From Corynebacterium afermentans subsp. lipophilum (GTDB taxonomy: Bacteria; Actinomycetota; Actinomycetes; Mycobacteriales; Mycobacteriaceae), in NCBI RefSeq assembly GCF_030408375.1, contig NZ_CP046530.1, positions 558,001-622,000 of the forward strand: 64,000 bases of DNA, written 5' to 3'. A program made the translations under genes and the position numbers. Below the pieces are notes generated by a model that saw only the letters and a program-made list of their open reading frames with translations, searched no databases and was not told the DNA's origin. Of the stretch, positions 17,875 through 27,094 are shown one piece after another (positions within the stretch are counted from its first letter, which is position 1; each line of letters starts with the position of its first letter).

Positions 17875-18450
17875 ATGCCCAACCCTCAAGAACTCAACCG
17901 CCTGCTGCGTGACCTGCAGAACCTGCTTCCACAAATCGCTGGCGCTATCGTCGCAGTCATCACCGTCATCGTGATGATCGTGCAGGCAATCAACCCATCT
18001 CTTCCCGAGGGTGACAAACCCCAGAACCCAGGCCCCAGCATTGATAACGCTGCTCCGAAAGAAGAGTCGATGTGGGACCTGTGCGGTAGGACCTGGAACC
18101 TGCTGAGCCCGGCTGAGGTCGGCGTCAACGGCAAGACCTTCAAGAACGGAGTTGTGTCGACCGGCCGCGATGCCGCCCCATCTGGGATCGAATGCATCGT
18201 CGACAAGAAGTACAGTGCTGTTTCCTTCACTCTCACACGTGATGAACTGCACTACGTCAACGATGACGCAGAGGTAGAGGCCATCATCTACCTCAACGGT
18301 GCCGAGTCCCGTAAGTACACGCTACGTAAGGGCCAGGAGACCCAGGTCACCCTCCCACTTAATGGTGCATCCAGCTTCGCTATCTACTTCGAGGGTGGCG
18401 AAAACGATGGTAAGGGTGCCGCAGCCTACGGCTTCAAGTTCTACCGCTAA
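17875..18450 (+). CDS. Membrane-anchored protein with C-terminal beta-sandwich-like domain
   Basis: The protein has 191 residues; ATG 17875 follows AAGGAG. One membrane segment near the N-terminus (IAGAIVAVITVIVMIVQAI, about 20-40) is followed by a Pro/Asn-rich linker and an exported or cytoplasmic domain of about 120 residues. This domain has the block FKNGVVSTG and a final GAAAYGFKFYR, reminiscent of NPCBM/NEW2 carbohydrate-binding beta-sandwiches. The assignment is tentative. A strong terminator follows. Confidence 0.6.
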   Translation: MPNPQELNRLLRDLQNLLPQIAGAIVAVITVIVMIVQAINPSLPEGDKPQNPGPSIDNAAPKEESMWDLCGRTWNLLSPAEVGVNGKTFKNGVVSTGRDAAPSGIECIVDKKYSAVSFTLTRDELHYVNDDAEVEAIIYLNGAESRKYTLRKGQETQVTLPLNGASSFAIYFEGGENDGKGAAAYGFKFYR

Positions 18451-18479
18451 CCCGTAGCCCCAGGCACGTCAGAGCAGTA

Positions 18480-18517
18480 ACCCCGTGAGGTACGCCCTCA
18501 CGGGGTTTCTGCTTTTG
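18480..18517. terminator. Terminator between converging genes
   Basis: An 11-bp stem (ACCCCGTGAGG with its complement, 18480-18490 and 18496-18506) with 5-base loop and then TTCTGCTTTT on the plus strand. It ends the gene at 18450 and lies just beyond the stop of the restriction gene on the other strand. Confidence 0.8.
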
Positions 18518-18519
18518 CT

Positions 18520-21393
18520 CTACACGTCCCGCGTTAGTGCAGCGTAGTTCTCGAACAACAGCTCCTGGCGCTGCCGCTCAGTCGTGAGCTTGCGCGGTGC
18601 ACCAAACGCCTTGTCCACCTCGCGGTCGAGAGCGTCATGCGCCTTGATCAACGCCGGGTCCATGGCTAGCGGGTTGTAGTGATCCGCAAGTGAGCGTTCT
18701 GGGTGCCGCTCACGCGCTTCAAGTACGCCCTTACCGGCCTTAATGATGCGCTCACGCTGATCATCGGTCAGAGACGGCACCGGGAAGGTGTACCAGGTCA
18801 AGGTCGAGCTAAACCGCAGGTCAGACTTAATACGTCCTCCGATTGTCTTCAACCAGGTGATGAACATTGATGAGGAAATTAACCCAAACTGCAAACCACT
18901 CGAGTCAGGCAGCGTGAAATTCGCGTCACCGCTAATCACCTCAGGTCCAAACCGTTCAACGGTGAAGTAGCGCCGATTCATACTGACATGCCGAGGGATA
19001 CATAAGTAGGGCTCAGCTGGCCTCCTCGAATTGGGCCTGAACAGGTGTGGGGTGTTGCGATACTTGAAAGCATCACCAGTCTCCTTGGCCGCCTCGCGGT
19101 ACCGTCGGCTTTCCTCCACCCGATCATGCAACAGCGCAGAGCGAGCCAGATCAGCAGGATCGAAATCTTCGTCCGCCATCCACAAACACCATCGGTCCGT
19201 ACCCTGCACTAACTCCTTTGCACCAACAAACTTGCGCAGGTACTTAGATGCAACAGTGTCTGCCTTGAATGCATCGATGTCCGCAGGCCCAACCAGCAAT
19301 GCCGGCCCAAGCGGCATTGTCCCGAACGCGCTGCGTTGGATCACTGCAGAAAGAGGTTTCGATACCGAACGAACCGTCTCCCAGGGCCCATCTACGAGAT
19401 AGCCGTTGACACCCATCGTCACAGCCACCGGCACAGCCTCACCCCCTACTGATGGGTAGTCCCACAGTTGCTGCTTCACACCACGATCACGGGTGAAGCC
19501 CACGATCACACAGTGTACCGCGGCTTTACCAGGTGCTTCAGAGTCCCAGGCGAAGGTGCGATGTGCAAACTTGATACGCCAACCATGCTCAACCAGCGGG
19601 TCAAACAGGGCGGGCACACCTTGCCCCTGCACAATCGAGTTGGTGGTCACGAACGCGAACTCGCCTTGTCGCTGCTCAAGCACCCACATCGACTTCGCAT
19701 GCCAGGCGGTGACGTAGTCAAGCTCGCCAGCTGCGTAGTCGCCCCACGCAGCCTTGAGGTCTTGCCGTTGCTCAGGCGTCTTCGTCTTGTGCCCAATGAA
19801 CGGCGGGTTGCCGAAGATGTACGTCATCGGCGCATCTGGCAGCGCCACAGCCCAGTCAAAGGCCAGCGCATTGCCGTGGTGAATGTGCGCCGAAATCGAA
19901 ATGGGCAGGCGATCTGGCGCCATGCCGATACGCGCAGCCAGCTCGACGTTGGCCTGGTGGTCGACCAGGAACATCGCTGTCTCAGCGATGCGTGCAGGCC
20001 ACCAATTCAGCTCGAAGCCATGGAACTGGCCGATGGAGAGCTTCTGTTCGAGCGAAACGTCCCAGACCATTGTCTCTTGGCCTTCGAGTTCACGGATCGC
20101 GACAATGACGTCAGTCTCGATTTTGCGCAGCTCACGGTAGGCGACAACCAAGAAGTTGCCGGACCCGCAGGCCGGGTCGCAGAAGACGTAAGAAGCCAAT
20201 CTGTCCTGGAAGGTGCGCAGCTGCTTCACTCTCGCACTTGCAGTGCCTTTCAGAGCGATCAGCCTGTCAGCCTCGGCGCGGAACTCGTCCAAAAACAGCG
20301 GCTCAAGCACCTTGAGGATGTTTTTCTCGGACGTGTAGTGCTCACCGTCTGAGCGGCGGGCTTCTTTGGACTTCACCAGCTGGAACAGGGAGCCAAAGAT
20401 CGCAGGGCTAATGCGCGACCAATCAAAGTGCGTCGCCACGCACAACGCCTCGTACATCTGCTCATTGAAGAACTGCGTCGGCAGGGTGTCTTCGAACAGG
20501 TGGCCGTTGACGTAGGGGAATTCCGCCAGCAGCTCAGACACATTGCGCCTGCGCTCAACAGGGGTGTTGAGCACTGCAAACAGTGCTTGCAGCTGGGCGC
20601 CTAAGTTGGCCGCGTTGCACTCTTCCTCCACAAAGCGGGTGAACATCCCCGCTTCAAACAGACCAGCGTCCTCTGCGAACAGGCAAAACAGGATGCGCGA
20701 GAGGAACGATGAGGTCTCGTAGACGGCTACGTCCTCGTCGTGCATCGTTGTTGGTGCCTCGTCACCAACTTCCTCATCCACCTCATCGCCCACCATTGCG
20801 GTGAACAAGTTGGTCATGAGCTTCGATGCCTGGACAGAGGCTTCGACCTGCTCTTGGTAGGTGACCGTGTCGTAGCCCGCCAAGAACTTCAGGTAGTCCA
20901 CATGCTCAGGTAGCTCAGCCAGCGGGAACTCCACGTCGAACTTCTCGCCCGAGAGCCTGATGACGCGCAGATACTCGAAGTTGTGGCACAGGATGTAGCG
21001 GGGCATCTCGCTTTGGGTGACAGAGCCACCGGCGAGGTAATCGAGCACCTGGGTATAGGCCTTCTCTAGCGGTACACCGGGGCTTTTGGCCTCGCCAATA
21101 ACCACTGAGGGCTGGAAGAGGTCAATGCGCCCCAGACCACGGCTAGAGGCCTTCTGGGCGTAGCGCTCGTAGATCGCAGTGACAGTGGCGTCGATGCCGA
21201 AGCACGAATACAACTCCTGCCAGAACGGCTGCGCGTACTGCTGCTCGACATTGGCTTGCACCACATCCGTGTTCGAGAGGATCTCGTGCCAGCGGTGGGC
21301 AAAGCCCTGCAGGTTGGACTGAATCTGCGTGCGCGAAAGGCGCGTTTCACCTTGGGTTACCACCCAAGGGAGTTTAGTGGATTGTGCAGGCAT
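18520..21393 (-). CDS. MmeI-like type IIL restriction-modification enzyme
   Basis: The protein has 957 residues, close to MmeI. One chain combines both activities. The N-terminal nuclease motif is D91-x9-E101-x-K103 (in RIDLFQPSVVIGEAKS), the spacing described for MmeI. The gamma-class N6-adenine methyltransferase core has motif I FCDPACGSGNFLV and motif IV GNPPFIG, and target-recognition and C-terminal parts follow. Such enzymes methylate one strand and cut about 20 bases away. All catalytic residues appear intact. ATG 21393 follows AGGAG and lies 8 bases after the relaxase stop, so the two are one operon. There is no separate methyltransferase, as expected for this class. Confidence 0.88.
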   Translation of the reverse strand: MPAQSTKLPWVVTQGETRLSRTQIQSNLQGFAHRWHEILSNTDVVQANVEQQYAQPFWQELYSCFGIDATVTAIYERYAQKASSRGLGRIDLFQPSVVIGEAKSPGVPLEKAYTQVLDYLAGGSVTQSEMPRYILCHNFEYLRVIRLSGEKFDVEFPLAELPEHVDYLKFLAGYDTVTYQEQVEASVQASKLMTNLFTAMVGDEVDEEVGDEAPTTMHDEDVAVYETSSFLSRILFCLFAEDAGLFEAGMFTRFVEEECNAANLGAQLQALFAVLNTPVERRRNVSELLAEFPYVNGHLFEDTLPTQFFNEQMYEALCVATHFDWSRISPAIFGSLFQLVKSKEARRSDGEHYTSEKNILKVLEPLFLDEFRAEADRLIALKGTASARVKQLRTFQDRLASYVFCDPACGSGNFLVVAYRELRKIETDVIVAIRELEGQETMVWDVSLEQKLSIGQFHGFELNWWPARIAETAMFLVDHQANVELAARIGMAPDRLPISISAHIHHGNALAFDWAVALPDAPMTYIFGNPPFIGHKTKTPEQRQDLKAAWGDYAAGELDYVTAWHAKSMWVLEQRQGEFAFVTTNSIVQGQGVPALFDPLVEHGWRIKFAHRTFAWDSEAPGKAAVHCVIVGFTRDRGVKQQLWDYPSVGGEAVPVAVTMGVNGYLVDGPWETVRSVSKPLSAVIQRSAFGTMPLGPALLVGPADIDAFKADTVASKYLRKFVGAKELVQGTDRWCLWMADEDFDPADLARSALLHDRVEESRRYREAAKETGDAFKYRNTPHLFRPNSRRPAEPYLCIPRHVSMNRRYFTVERFGPEVISGDANFTLPDSSGLQFGLISSSMFITWLKTIGGRIKSDLRFSSTLTWYTFPVPSLTDDQRERIIKAGKGVLEARERHPERSLADHYNPLAMDPALIKAHDALDREVDKAFGAPRKLTTERQRQELLFENYAALTRDV

Positions 21394-21401
21394 TTTCGCT
21401 C

Positions 21402-23057
21402 CTATTCACCCATGTCCCTGGCGGATGGTCGGTTGACGTCAGGGTCTGGCTCCAGCGCGTACGGATCGACGCGATGTTCTTCCGGTGCCGGTGACCACGA
21501 CAGGCGTTTGGGCCGCACAAGTTCATCACGGTAGACCTTCGTCTCGGCCTCAATCTGCTTCTGGTCGGCGTAATCGCGGACCCCCTCGATGGTCTTCTCG
21601 AAGTCGCGTATATACGCCTTACGCTGCTGCTCTAATTCCTTCGAGGCTTTCTGGAATGCCTTGGAGTACGACTTGTACGCCCTGTTGTAAGCACTCTCAT
21701 AAGCAGCTGTGTAGGCCTCGTCAAAACCGGTTGCAAAACCCTCTTCCCGGCCCCTCCAGAAGCCTTCTTCTTCGCCAATAGCGTGGCCATCGGGCTTTCC
21801 ATCCTTAACGCCCTTGTAGTACCCGCTTGCGTAGCCTTTCTTGTGCCCCGTCTCTCGGGCTTGGTCCCTGGTCTTTCGGTTCTGCGCCTTGCGTTTGGCC
21901 ATGTAGGCCTTGCTTTCTTCCTCAAACTCGCGCTGACGCTTAACGATGAGCTGCAGCAACAGGGCAAGCGCCATTGCTGCCTGGCGCTGCTGTGTGTGCA
22001 GGCTTTGCGATTGGGCTTGCAGGCTGGACTCGCGCTCGTCGAGGTCAGCAGCCCTGGTCTTCAGCGAGGCCCCGAAATCCTCCAGATCCGCAGAGGCGGA
22101 GTCAAGCTCGCGTTCGCGCTGCATATTGCGCTCTGTGTGGAGCTCAATATCTGACCATGCCTCCTGCAGGGCCATGTACTCATCCTTGGATAGCCCACTG
22201 CCAGCACGGGGTGAGTTTTCCATCTCAACGTCGTAGCCCTTGTCGCGCATGAACTCCTTCATCTGCTTCTGCAGACCAGCAACCTTGACGCGACCGCTAA
22301 TTACCTTTCCGCGCTTGTTCTTGTTTGGGTGATCTTCCGGATAACGCAGATCACGATGCTGTGACCAGGTTTTGGAAAACGCCGATTGAAGCATTCCGGG
22401 AGATTTTGAAGAAGGGGCGAAACTGTCCGCGAAAATATGTATGTGTGGGCGTGACTCATCGAAATTCAGTGCAAATCCATGTATCGCCTGCTGGCCTCCA
22501 GGCAATACCATTCCGAAGTATTCCAACACATCCTGGAAATATTGGTTTACAGCTTCTGGGTCCTTTGCAACCCAGCGTGATCGCATTAACGGCTCGCCAT
22601 CTTCGTCATACTTTATGTCGCCGTTTTCGTCACGTCGGTAATACACGTTCGGTATTTCTCGCAGAAGCGAAATAGGTGCGTAAACAATAAACGTCGAGTA
22701 TTCGTTCTGATTATCACGAGGCGCTCGATCTATTTGGAGATTCCGCCATTCTGCGTAGTGGACAACATCGCTGGAATCCATGCAGAGGTTGAAGCCACCG
22801 GCACCGTCGTTGACGAAAGCAAGGTTCTTCTCAGTCTCTGCGGCAATGATGGAGTCGTTCCGCTCGGCGTACTTCGCCACCAACTGGGGGTCCAGGTGGC
22901 GCATGCATTCATCGAGAAGGGCCTTTCGGCCGGTTGTTTTCGACTCCCTCTCACCGAATGCGTGGTGCTCGACGTGAAAGCCAGTACGTGATGCGTGATC
23001 TGTTGGCACGGTCCTTGTCCTTACTGTGAAAACTTCATTGAACATGAGCCGCACCAC
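21402..23057 (-). CDS. MobV/Pre-like relaxase with GxxxG-repeat tail
   Basis: The protein has 551 residues from GTG 23057 (ATG at 23045 is an equally possible start). The block FDESRPHIHIFADSF fits the MobV motif DExxPHxH, whose histidines bind the metal. Such proteins nick oriT and pilot the strand during mobilization. The C-terminal half is a long coiled coil (about residues 290-390) followed by a striking run of Gly/Ala/aromatic repeats every fourth residue (GYASGYYKGVKDG, GFWRGREEGFATGF, then AYTAAYESAYNRAY), then another coiled coil. The tail is unusual for MobV proteins. It is upstream of and coupled to the type IIL gene. Confidence 0.75.
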   Translation of the reverse strand: MVRLMFNEVFTVRTRTVPTDHASRTGFHVEHHAFGERESKTTGRKALLDECMRHLDPQLVAKYAERNDSIIAAETEKNLAFVNDGAGGFNLCMDSSDVVHYAEWRNLQIDRAPRDNQNEYSTFIVYAPISLLREIPNVYYRRDENGDIKYDEDGEPLMRSRWVAKDPEAVNQYFQDVLEYFGMVLPGGQQAIHGFALNFDESRPHIHIFADSFAPSSKSPGMLQSAFSKTWSQHRDLRYPEDHPNKNKRGKVISGRVKVAGLQKQMKEFMRDKGYDVEMENSPRAGSGLSKDEYMALQEAWSDIELHTERNMQRERELDSASADLEDFGASLKTRAADLDERESSLQAQSQSLHTQQRQAAMALALLLQLIVKRQREFEEESKAYMAKRKAQNRKTRDQARETGHKKGYASGYYKGVKDGKPDGHAIGEEEGFWRGREEGFATGFDEAYTAAYESAYNRAYKSYSKAFQKASKELEQQRKAYIRDFEKTIEGVRDYADQKQIEAETKVYRDELVRPKRLSWSPAPEEHRVDPYALEPDPDVNRPSARDMGE

Positions 23058-24186
23058 TCATGAAAAGAAATCTACACTACCTCAGAATCAATTGTCAACA
23101 ACTAATCGGGACAAATTTGCTAAAGGTGAGTTTGTGGTTTTGGTAGAATTACGGAATATCGCAGCGTAACCGTTGTAAACATGAGATCGGGACGGGGGAG
23201 AAACATGTGCAACAGCGGCCCTCGCACGAGCAGCTGTACATGGGGTCACAACCGCGAGGTGTACACCCGTGTTCCTGGGGAAATGCGTTTTGAAACACGC
23301 GATTGCAGCCGGATTGTGTGGTGCCTTCCGAGCAAAAAGCCTGTCACCTGCAGATTTGATGCTGTTTGCCGCACGAGGTGGGGCCTTTTTCGGGCCGTTT
23401 TCACGTTGAAAAGAGCCATCGGACTGAAATCGGCCTCTAAACCCTCAGGTCCTGAACCCCGATTTTGGCTCCGGACTGAAATCGGCTTTGTACCAGCCTC
23501 GACTCGCAATCCACGCCCTGGGGGAGGCGTTTTGCGCCGTTTCAGGCCCATTTCAACGCCTCTGCGGCGTTGAACCAATTTTTCTGCACTTGGGGACCCC
23601 TCGCAGGCTATGCCGGGACCCTGGCCAAAACCTTGCTGCGCTGCGGTTTTGTCCTCCCCGGCATAGCCTGCCCCCAAGTGCAGAAAAATTGTGATAGCCC
23701 CGTAGGACAAATCGGCGCTCCGCTGGATTTGTCTCACGGGGCCCTTGCAGGGGGCTACCGGCTGCCGCCGGAAGGCACCCACAGGCCACACTGCGCCCCC
23801 GACACTGCATGTGTTCGTGTCGGGGGCTTGGTGGCGCTGTGAGCGCCTGAACGGGCCCAGTCGGGCCCAACACTGCGCGCACTCGTGTTGGGCCCTTTGT
23901 GGGCATTGGAGCACCGACCGCGCCCGCCCCGGGCGCTTGTGGTGCATGGGCGATCCTGGCGGGCAATGGAGCTTGCCACCGACCATATCTGGTCACCCCA
24001 GGACATGTACGACAACGAGTGAATGTGTCGTTATCGCAGATCTGCCACACTTTGTGGAGAAAATGTCACGATCTGTTGAGAAAAACGATGAAAAATCTCA
24101 AGAAATTTCATCACATTTGGGCTGTTCGCTGTTCCGCAACCATTGCAACAATGGCCTGGTCTACACGTTGAACAACGTATGTGAAA
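23058..24186. other. Hairpin-rich non-coding region between relaxase and rep genes
   Basis: More than 1.1 kb without a convincing gene. The first 100 bases are AT-rich and should hold the relaxase promoter. From 23419 there are two copies of GGACTGAAATCGGC about 50 bases apart, then a series of long inverted repeats (the largest listed separately): CCCCGT..GACAAATC at about 23699-23742, GCCCCCGACAC at about 23796-23828, and GGGCCCAACAC at about 23863-23893. Such a position and structure fit an oriT and/or single-strand origin. Confidence 0.65.
23576..23691. repeat. Giant nested hairpin (35 bp of pairing)
   Basis: The outer arm CAATTTTTCTGCACTTGGGG (23576-23595) and inner arm GCAGGCTATGCCGGG (23603-23617) pair perfectly with 23657-23671 and 23672-23691; a 7-base bulge (ACCCCTC) is present on the left side only. 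The 39-base loop contains a further CAAAACC/GGTTTTG stem. It is too elaborate for a plain terminator. Confidence 0.85.
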
Positions 24187-26253
24187 CTAGATTGGCTTAA
24201 ATAAATCCGGGGGTGTGTCACGAAGTTCAGGGATAGCTTTCTCTAATTCCTCAGTCCATAATGCATACATCTCCCAAACCTTACGTTTGATTAGTGGATC
24301 ATCATGGTTCGCATGTTGAAGTTTAGCCAATTCTTTTTTGACCTCATTAAACTCGTGATTCTCAAACGTATTCCAACAGGGCGCCCATCTGTGCAATTTC
24401 CACATATTCGATAGCGAATCCGTGAGATTGCACTCTTTCAGTATTCGGTAATAGTGATTCTCGGTTTCATGGATATCATCTCCCGGTGAATACTTGTCCC
24501 AGTTGTACATCGAAAGGAGAATGAGTTGTAAACGAGTTTTAATATCTTTGACGCTAGGAAGAAGGGCTTTCTTCTTTGCTACAAGTAACTTCGAGTAATC
24601 ATCTCGGGCGAAGAACTTCCCGTTCTCGTCTATGTCTCCAAATGGTCCTAGGTCATCACTGAACCCCGCTGGGGGCGTCGGCAGTAGTGGCGCTGTAGGT
24701 AGTTGCTCGATTGGCTTTGGAGCAACGGCATTAGCACTCGCTGTGGCGCCCTCCGTCGGGTCTGCAGGCCTCTCAGCGACTGCTAGTGTCTCTGGGGCCT
24801 GCTGTGTCTCTTGTGGCTCTTCTACGACCTCTGCCTCAATGATTTCGGGGTCTTCTGCGGCGTTGCCTTGGGCCTCCAGACTGAATGTGGCATAGAAGTC
24901 CTCCGGTGCCACACGTGGTGTCATGCGCTCCCGGACCGCAGCATCCGCTGCAATAAGCTCTTTAAGCTGTTCGTGCTGGATGCGCTCCGCGCTGGCTTTG
25001 ATGACCTCATTGTTGGGGTAGAGGCGCGCCGTCTCCATCATCTGTCGCAAGTTTTGCCGGACGCGATTTCCAGCGCGATAACCTGATCCCAGAGCATCAT
25101 CGCCTAGGGCCTCTTCGAGGATGGAAACCTTGAAACTGTCGGTGTCGACCTCAACCAGAATGGGGAAGGTGCGCCCAAGTTCCCGGCTTGCATCGTCCTG
25201 GCCCTGGATCACTTTGGTGAACTCTTGGAGCAGCTGTGCTTTGAACTGCTCTATCGGCATCTCGCTCATTACTACGCACGTATCGTGTAGAAACGCTGTC
25301 TCACCCTGCGAGGTCTTGACGAACCGCGCGTTATCGAACTGATCGGGTTGCCGCTTGAAGAAGCTGACCAGCTGCTCGCTGCCACCGAGTGCGTCCTTGA
25401 TGGCGCGTAGGGTGAAACCTTCCCGTTGGGTTCCACGCTCCACACCGCGCAGCATCACCAGCCGCTCACCCTCGTACCGGCTTAGAGCCTCCAAGGTGTC
25501 CTTTTCGAACTCCTTCTTCCTCTCCCAGTACTTACCGTAGTCGGGGATACGGAAGTCGAAGACCTCTTGCTCGCTGCCGGCCAGCACCTGAGCTGCAGCT
25601 TTGCAGAAGGGTGCCGCGTCGAAGCTGTCTTCAACCTGCAGGTAGAACACGAGGCGATACGAAGGCGGGCGCTGCGTAACAAGGTAGGCGTGTCGCGCGC
25701 TGCGCAGGCGCTTTGCATCTGCCTTGATGCCGAGCTGCAGCGCCTCCTTGGGCATGATCTCGCCTCGGACCACTCGCGAATAGGGGTCGTTGGAGAGCCT
25801 TCGCGGCGTGTTGGGCTTGCCCATAAGCTTGTACCGCTCATAGCCTGTTTCCCAATCCCACCCTGGCGAAGTTACAAGGTCTTCACGAGCGTAGGGCTCC
25901 TTGTTCGCATGCTGCGGTGCATCGTGCAGCATGTACTCGATAGCGGGGTAGAAGTGCTTCACTGCACCAGCGTGCTTCCAGACCTTCTCCTCGGGCACGC
26001 CGAAAATCTCCGCCCATTGCGAGCGAGTGCGTGCGGCTTTGAGGCGATCCAACAGTACAACTAAGTGAATGTGCGCCTCTGGCGTATCAGGCTTGTGGAC
26101 TATGTAGACGTAACGGTCCGCGCCTATTTGATCTAGCGCACGTTGCACAGCCTCTACACTCCACAGCTGTTGTCCAGTAGCCGGGTTTGTCAGGTACTGC
26201 ATTATCGATACGCATCGAGACGTTTTGGTGTTCCAGTAGTGCTTGTTCGCCAT
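24187..26253 (-). CDS. HUH rolling-circle replication initiator (Rep), unusually long
   Basis: The protein has 688 residues from ATG 26253. The frame continues upstream through the repeat region, but ATG 26253 begins MANKHYWNTKTSRC as Rep proteins do. The N-terminal domain has the HUH motif (AHIHLVVLL) and, 60 residues later, the block YPAIEYMLHDAPQHANKEPY, typical of Rep_2-type initiators with the nicking tyrosine. Typical members have 200-450 residues. Here a long middle part, a Pro/Glu/Ala-rich linker (about residues 475-545) and a C-terminal helical domain are added, and the last 430 bases are clearly richer in A/T than the rest. No Walker A is seen, so it has no evident fused helicase. 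Confidence 0.75.
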   Translation of the reverse strand: MANKHYWNTKTSRCVSIMQYLTNPATGQQLWSVEAVQRALDQIGADRYVYIVHKPDTPEAHIHLVVLLDRLKAARTRSQWAEIFGVPEEKVWKHAGAVKHFYPAIEYMLHDAPQHANKEPYAREDLVTSPGWDWETGYERYKLMGKPNTPRRLSNDPYSRVVRGEIMPKEALQLGIKADAKRLRSARHAYLVTQRPPSYRLVFYLQVEDSFDAAPFCKAAAQVLAGSEQEVFDFRIPDYGKYWERKKEFEKDTLEALSRYEGERLVMLRGVERGTQREGFTLRAIKDALGGSEQLVSFFKRQPDQFDNARFVKTSQGETAFLHDTCVVMSEMPIEQFKAQLLQEFTKVIQGQDDASRELGRTFPILVEVDTDSFKVSILEEALGDDALGSGYRAGNRVRQNLRQMMETARLYPNNEVIKASAERIQHEQLKELIAADAAVRERMTPRVAPEDFYATFSLEAQGNAAEDPEIIEAEVVEEPQETQQAPETLAVAERPADPTEGATASANAVAPKPIEQLPTAPLLPTPPAGFSDDLGPFGDIDENGKFFARDDYSKLLVAKKKALLPSVKDIKTRLQLILLSMYNWDKYSPGDDIHETENHYYRILKECNLTDSLSNMWKLHRWAPCWNTFENHEFNEVKKELAKLQHANHDDPLIKRKVWEMYALWTEELEKAIPELRDTPPDLFKPI

Positions 26254-26900
26254 GTGCACAATATACACTTTTCGGCAGAAATATACAATGAGTCGAAAAG
26301 TGTATCTGGAAAAGTGTATATCGCAGTGTATCGGCAGCGTATCTAGTGCTCTGCAGGTTGCGTTTGTAATACACACATACACATTAATGTGTATGTGAGG
26401 ACGCAAATGTGTATTTGTGTATCCGCCCGCACTGGCGCAGTGTGGGCCAACCCGCAGGGATAAAATGTGCTGCAAGCTGGCCCAATGGCGCCCTTGGGTA
26501 CCGATACCGGGGGAACAACGTGCGCCGGGGTGATGCTCAAGCAGAAGCCGAACATGGCATTGGAAAGGCGAACAGCATCCGACTGGCGCATACACATTCA
26601 AAAGTGTATCGGGTGTATACCAAGGAAGTGTATGACCCACAGGCACGCGCACGCACGTCTATTTATGCTGGTAAATGGACATGTACTTGTGTGTTCGCTT
26701 TTCCGCAGGTACACAAATACACTTTTTGCACACATATAGAGCAGTAGTAACTTTAGAAAGGTTTTGGAAAAAAGTGCGAACGGGCGAACACGGCCTATTT
26801 TTGCCACTATTTTCCCAGCTCACGGCACCTTTGTGGCTGTTCGGCCCAAAAAACCGGTGAAAACGAACGTCTAGCAACACGCCTGGTCAGGGAGGGGATA
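26254..26900. repeat. Iteron-like origin region upstream of rep
   Basis: The stretch contains more than a dozen GTGTAT/ATACAC hexamers. Five are the 10-mer AAAAGTGTAT: 26263-26272 (inverted), 26296-26305, 26310-26319, 26600-26609 and 26717-26726 (inverted). A perfect 24-bp palindrome centred on ATTAAT lies at 26374-26397. No credible gene is present. This density of one motif next to a rep start is the pattern of an origin and autoregulated promoter. Confidence 0.7.
26374..26397. repeat. Perfect 24-bp palindrome in putative origin
   Basis: CACATACACATT is followed directly by its exact reverse complement, with no loop. Each arm holds one ATACAC/GTGTAT unit of the surrounding repeats, so it may be a dimeric protein-binding site. 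Confidence 0.85.
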
Positions 26901-27094
26901 TGTGTTCGTCCGATTCTCGTGAAAAACCGCACGCTGTCTTTTGTGGGTCCAAGGGACTGCCTTCGTGGGACTCGCTGCAGCAAGTGCGCGCTGCTCGCGG
27001 TAGTGGTCAAAGCAGCTCGCTGCCCGGGTGTCGAGTGCTCAACAAACACTGCGACGCTTTCCGCCCTCAGCACGGTAGGGTGCACTGCGACCAA

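Noticed and set aside
23181..23986. Open frames in the hairpin-rich region as genes
   Set aside because: They are Arg/Pro/Gly-rich, lack ribosome-binding sites and coincide with inverted repeats, whose base composition makes open frames by chance.
23576..24060. CRISPR array
   Set aside because: The repeats are inverted hairpins of different sequence and spacing, not regular direct repeats, and no cas gene is near.
24187..26652. Full 821-codon frame as the Rep gene
   Set aside because: The extra 133 codons run through the GTGTAT repeats and palindrome, have no Rep-like sequence, and ATG 26253 gives a normal family N-terminus.
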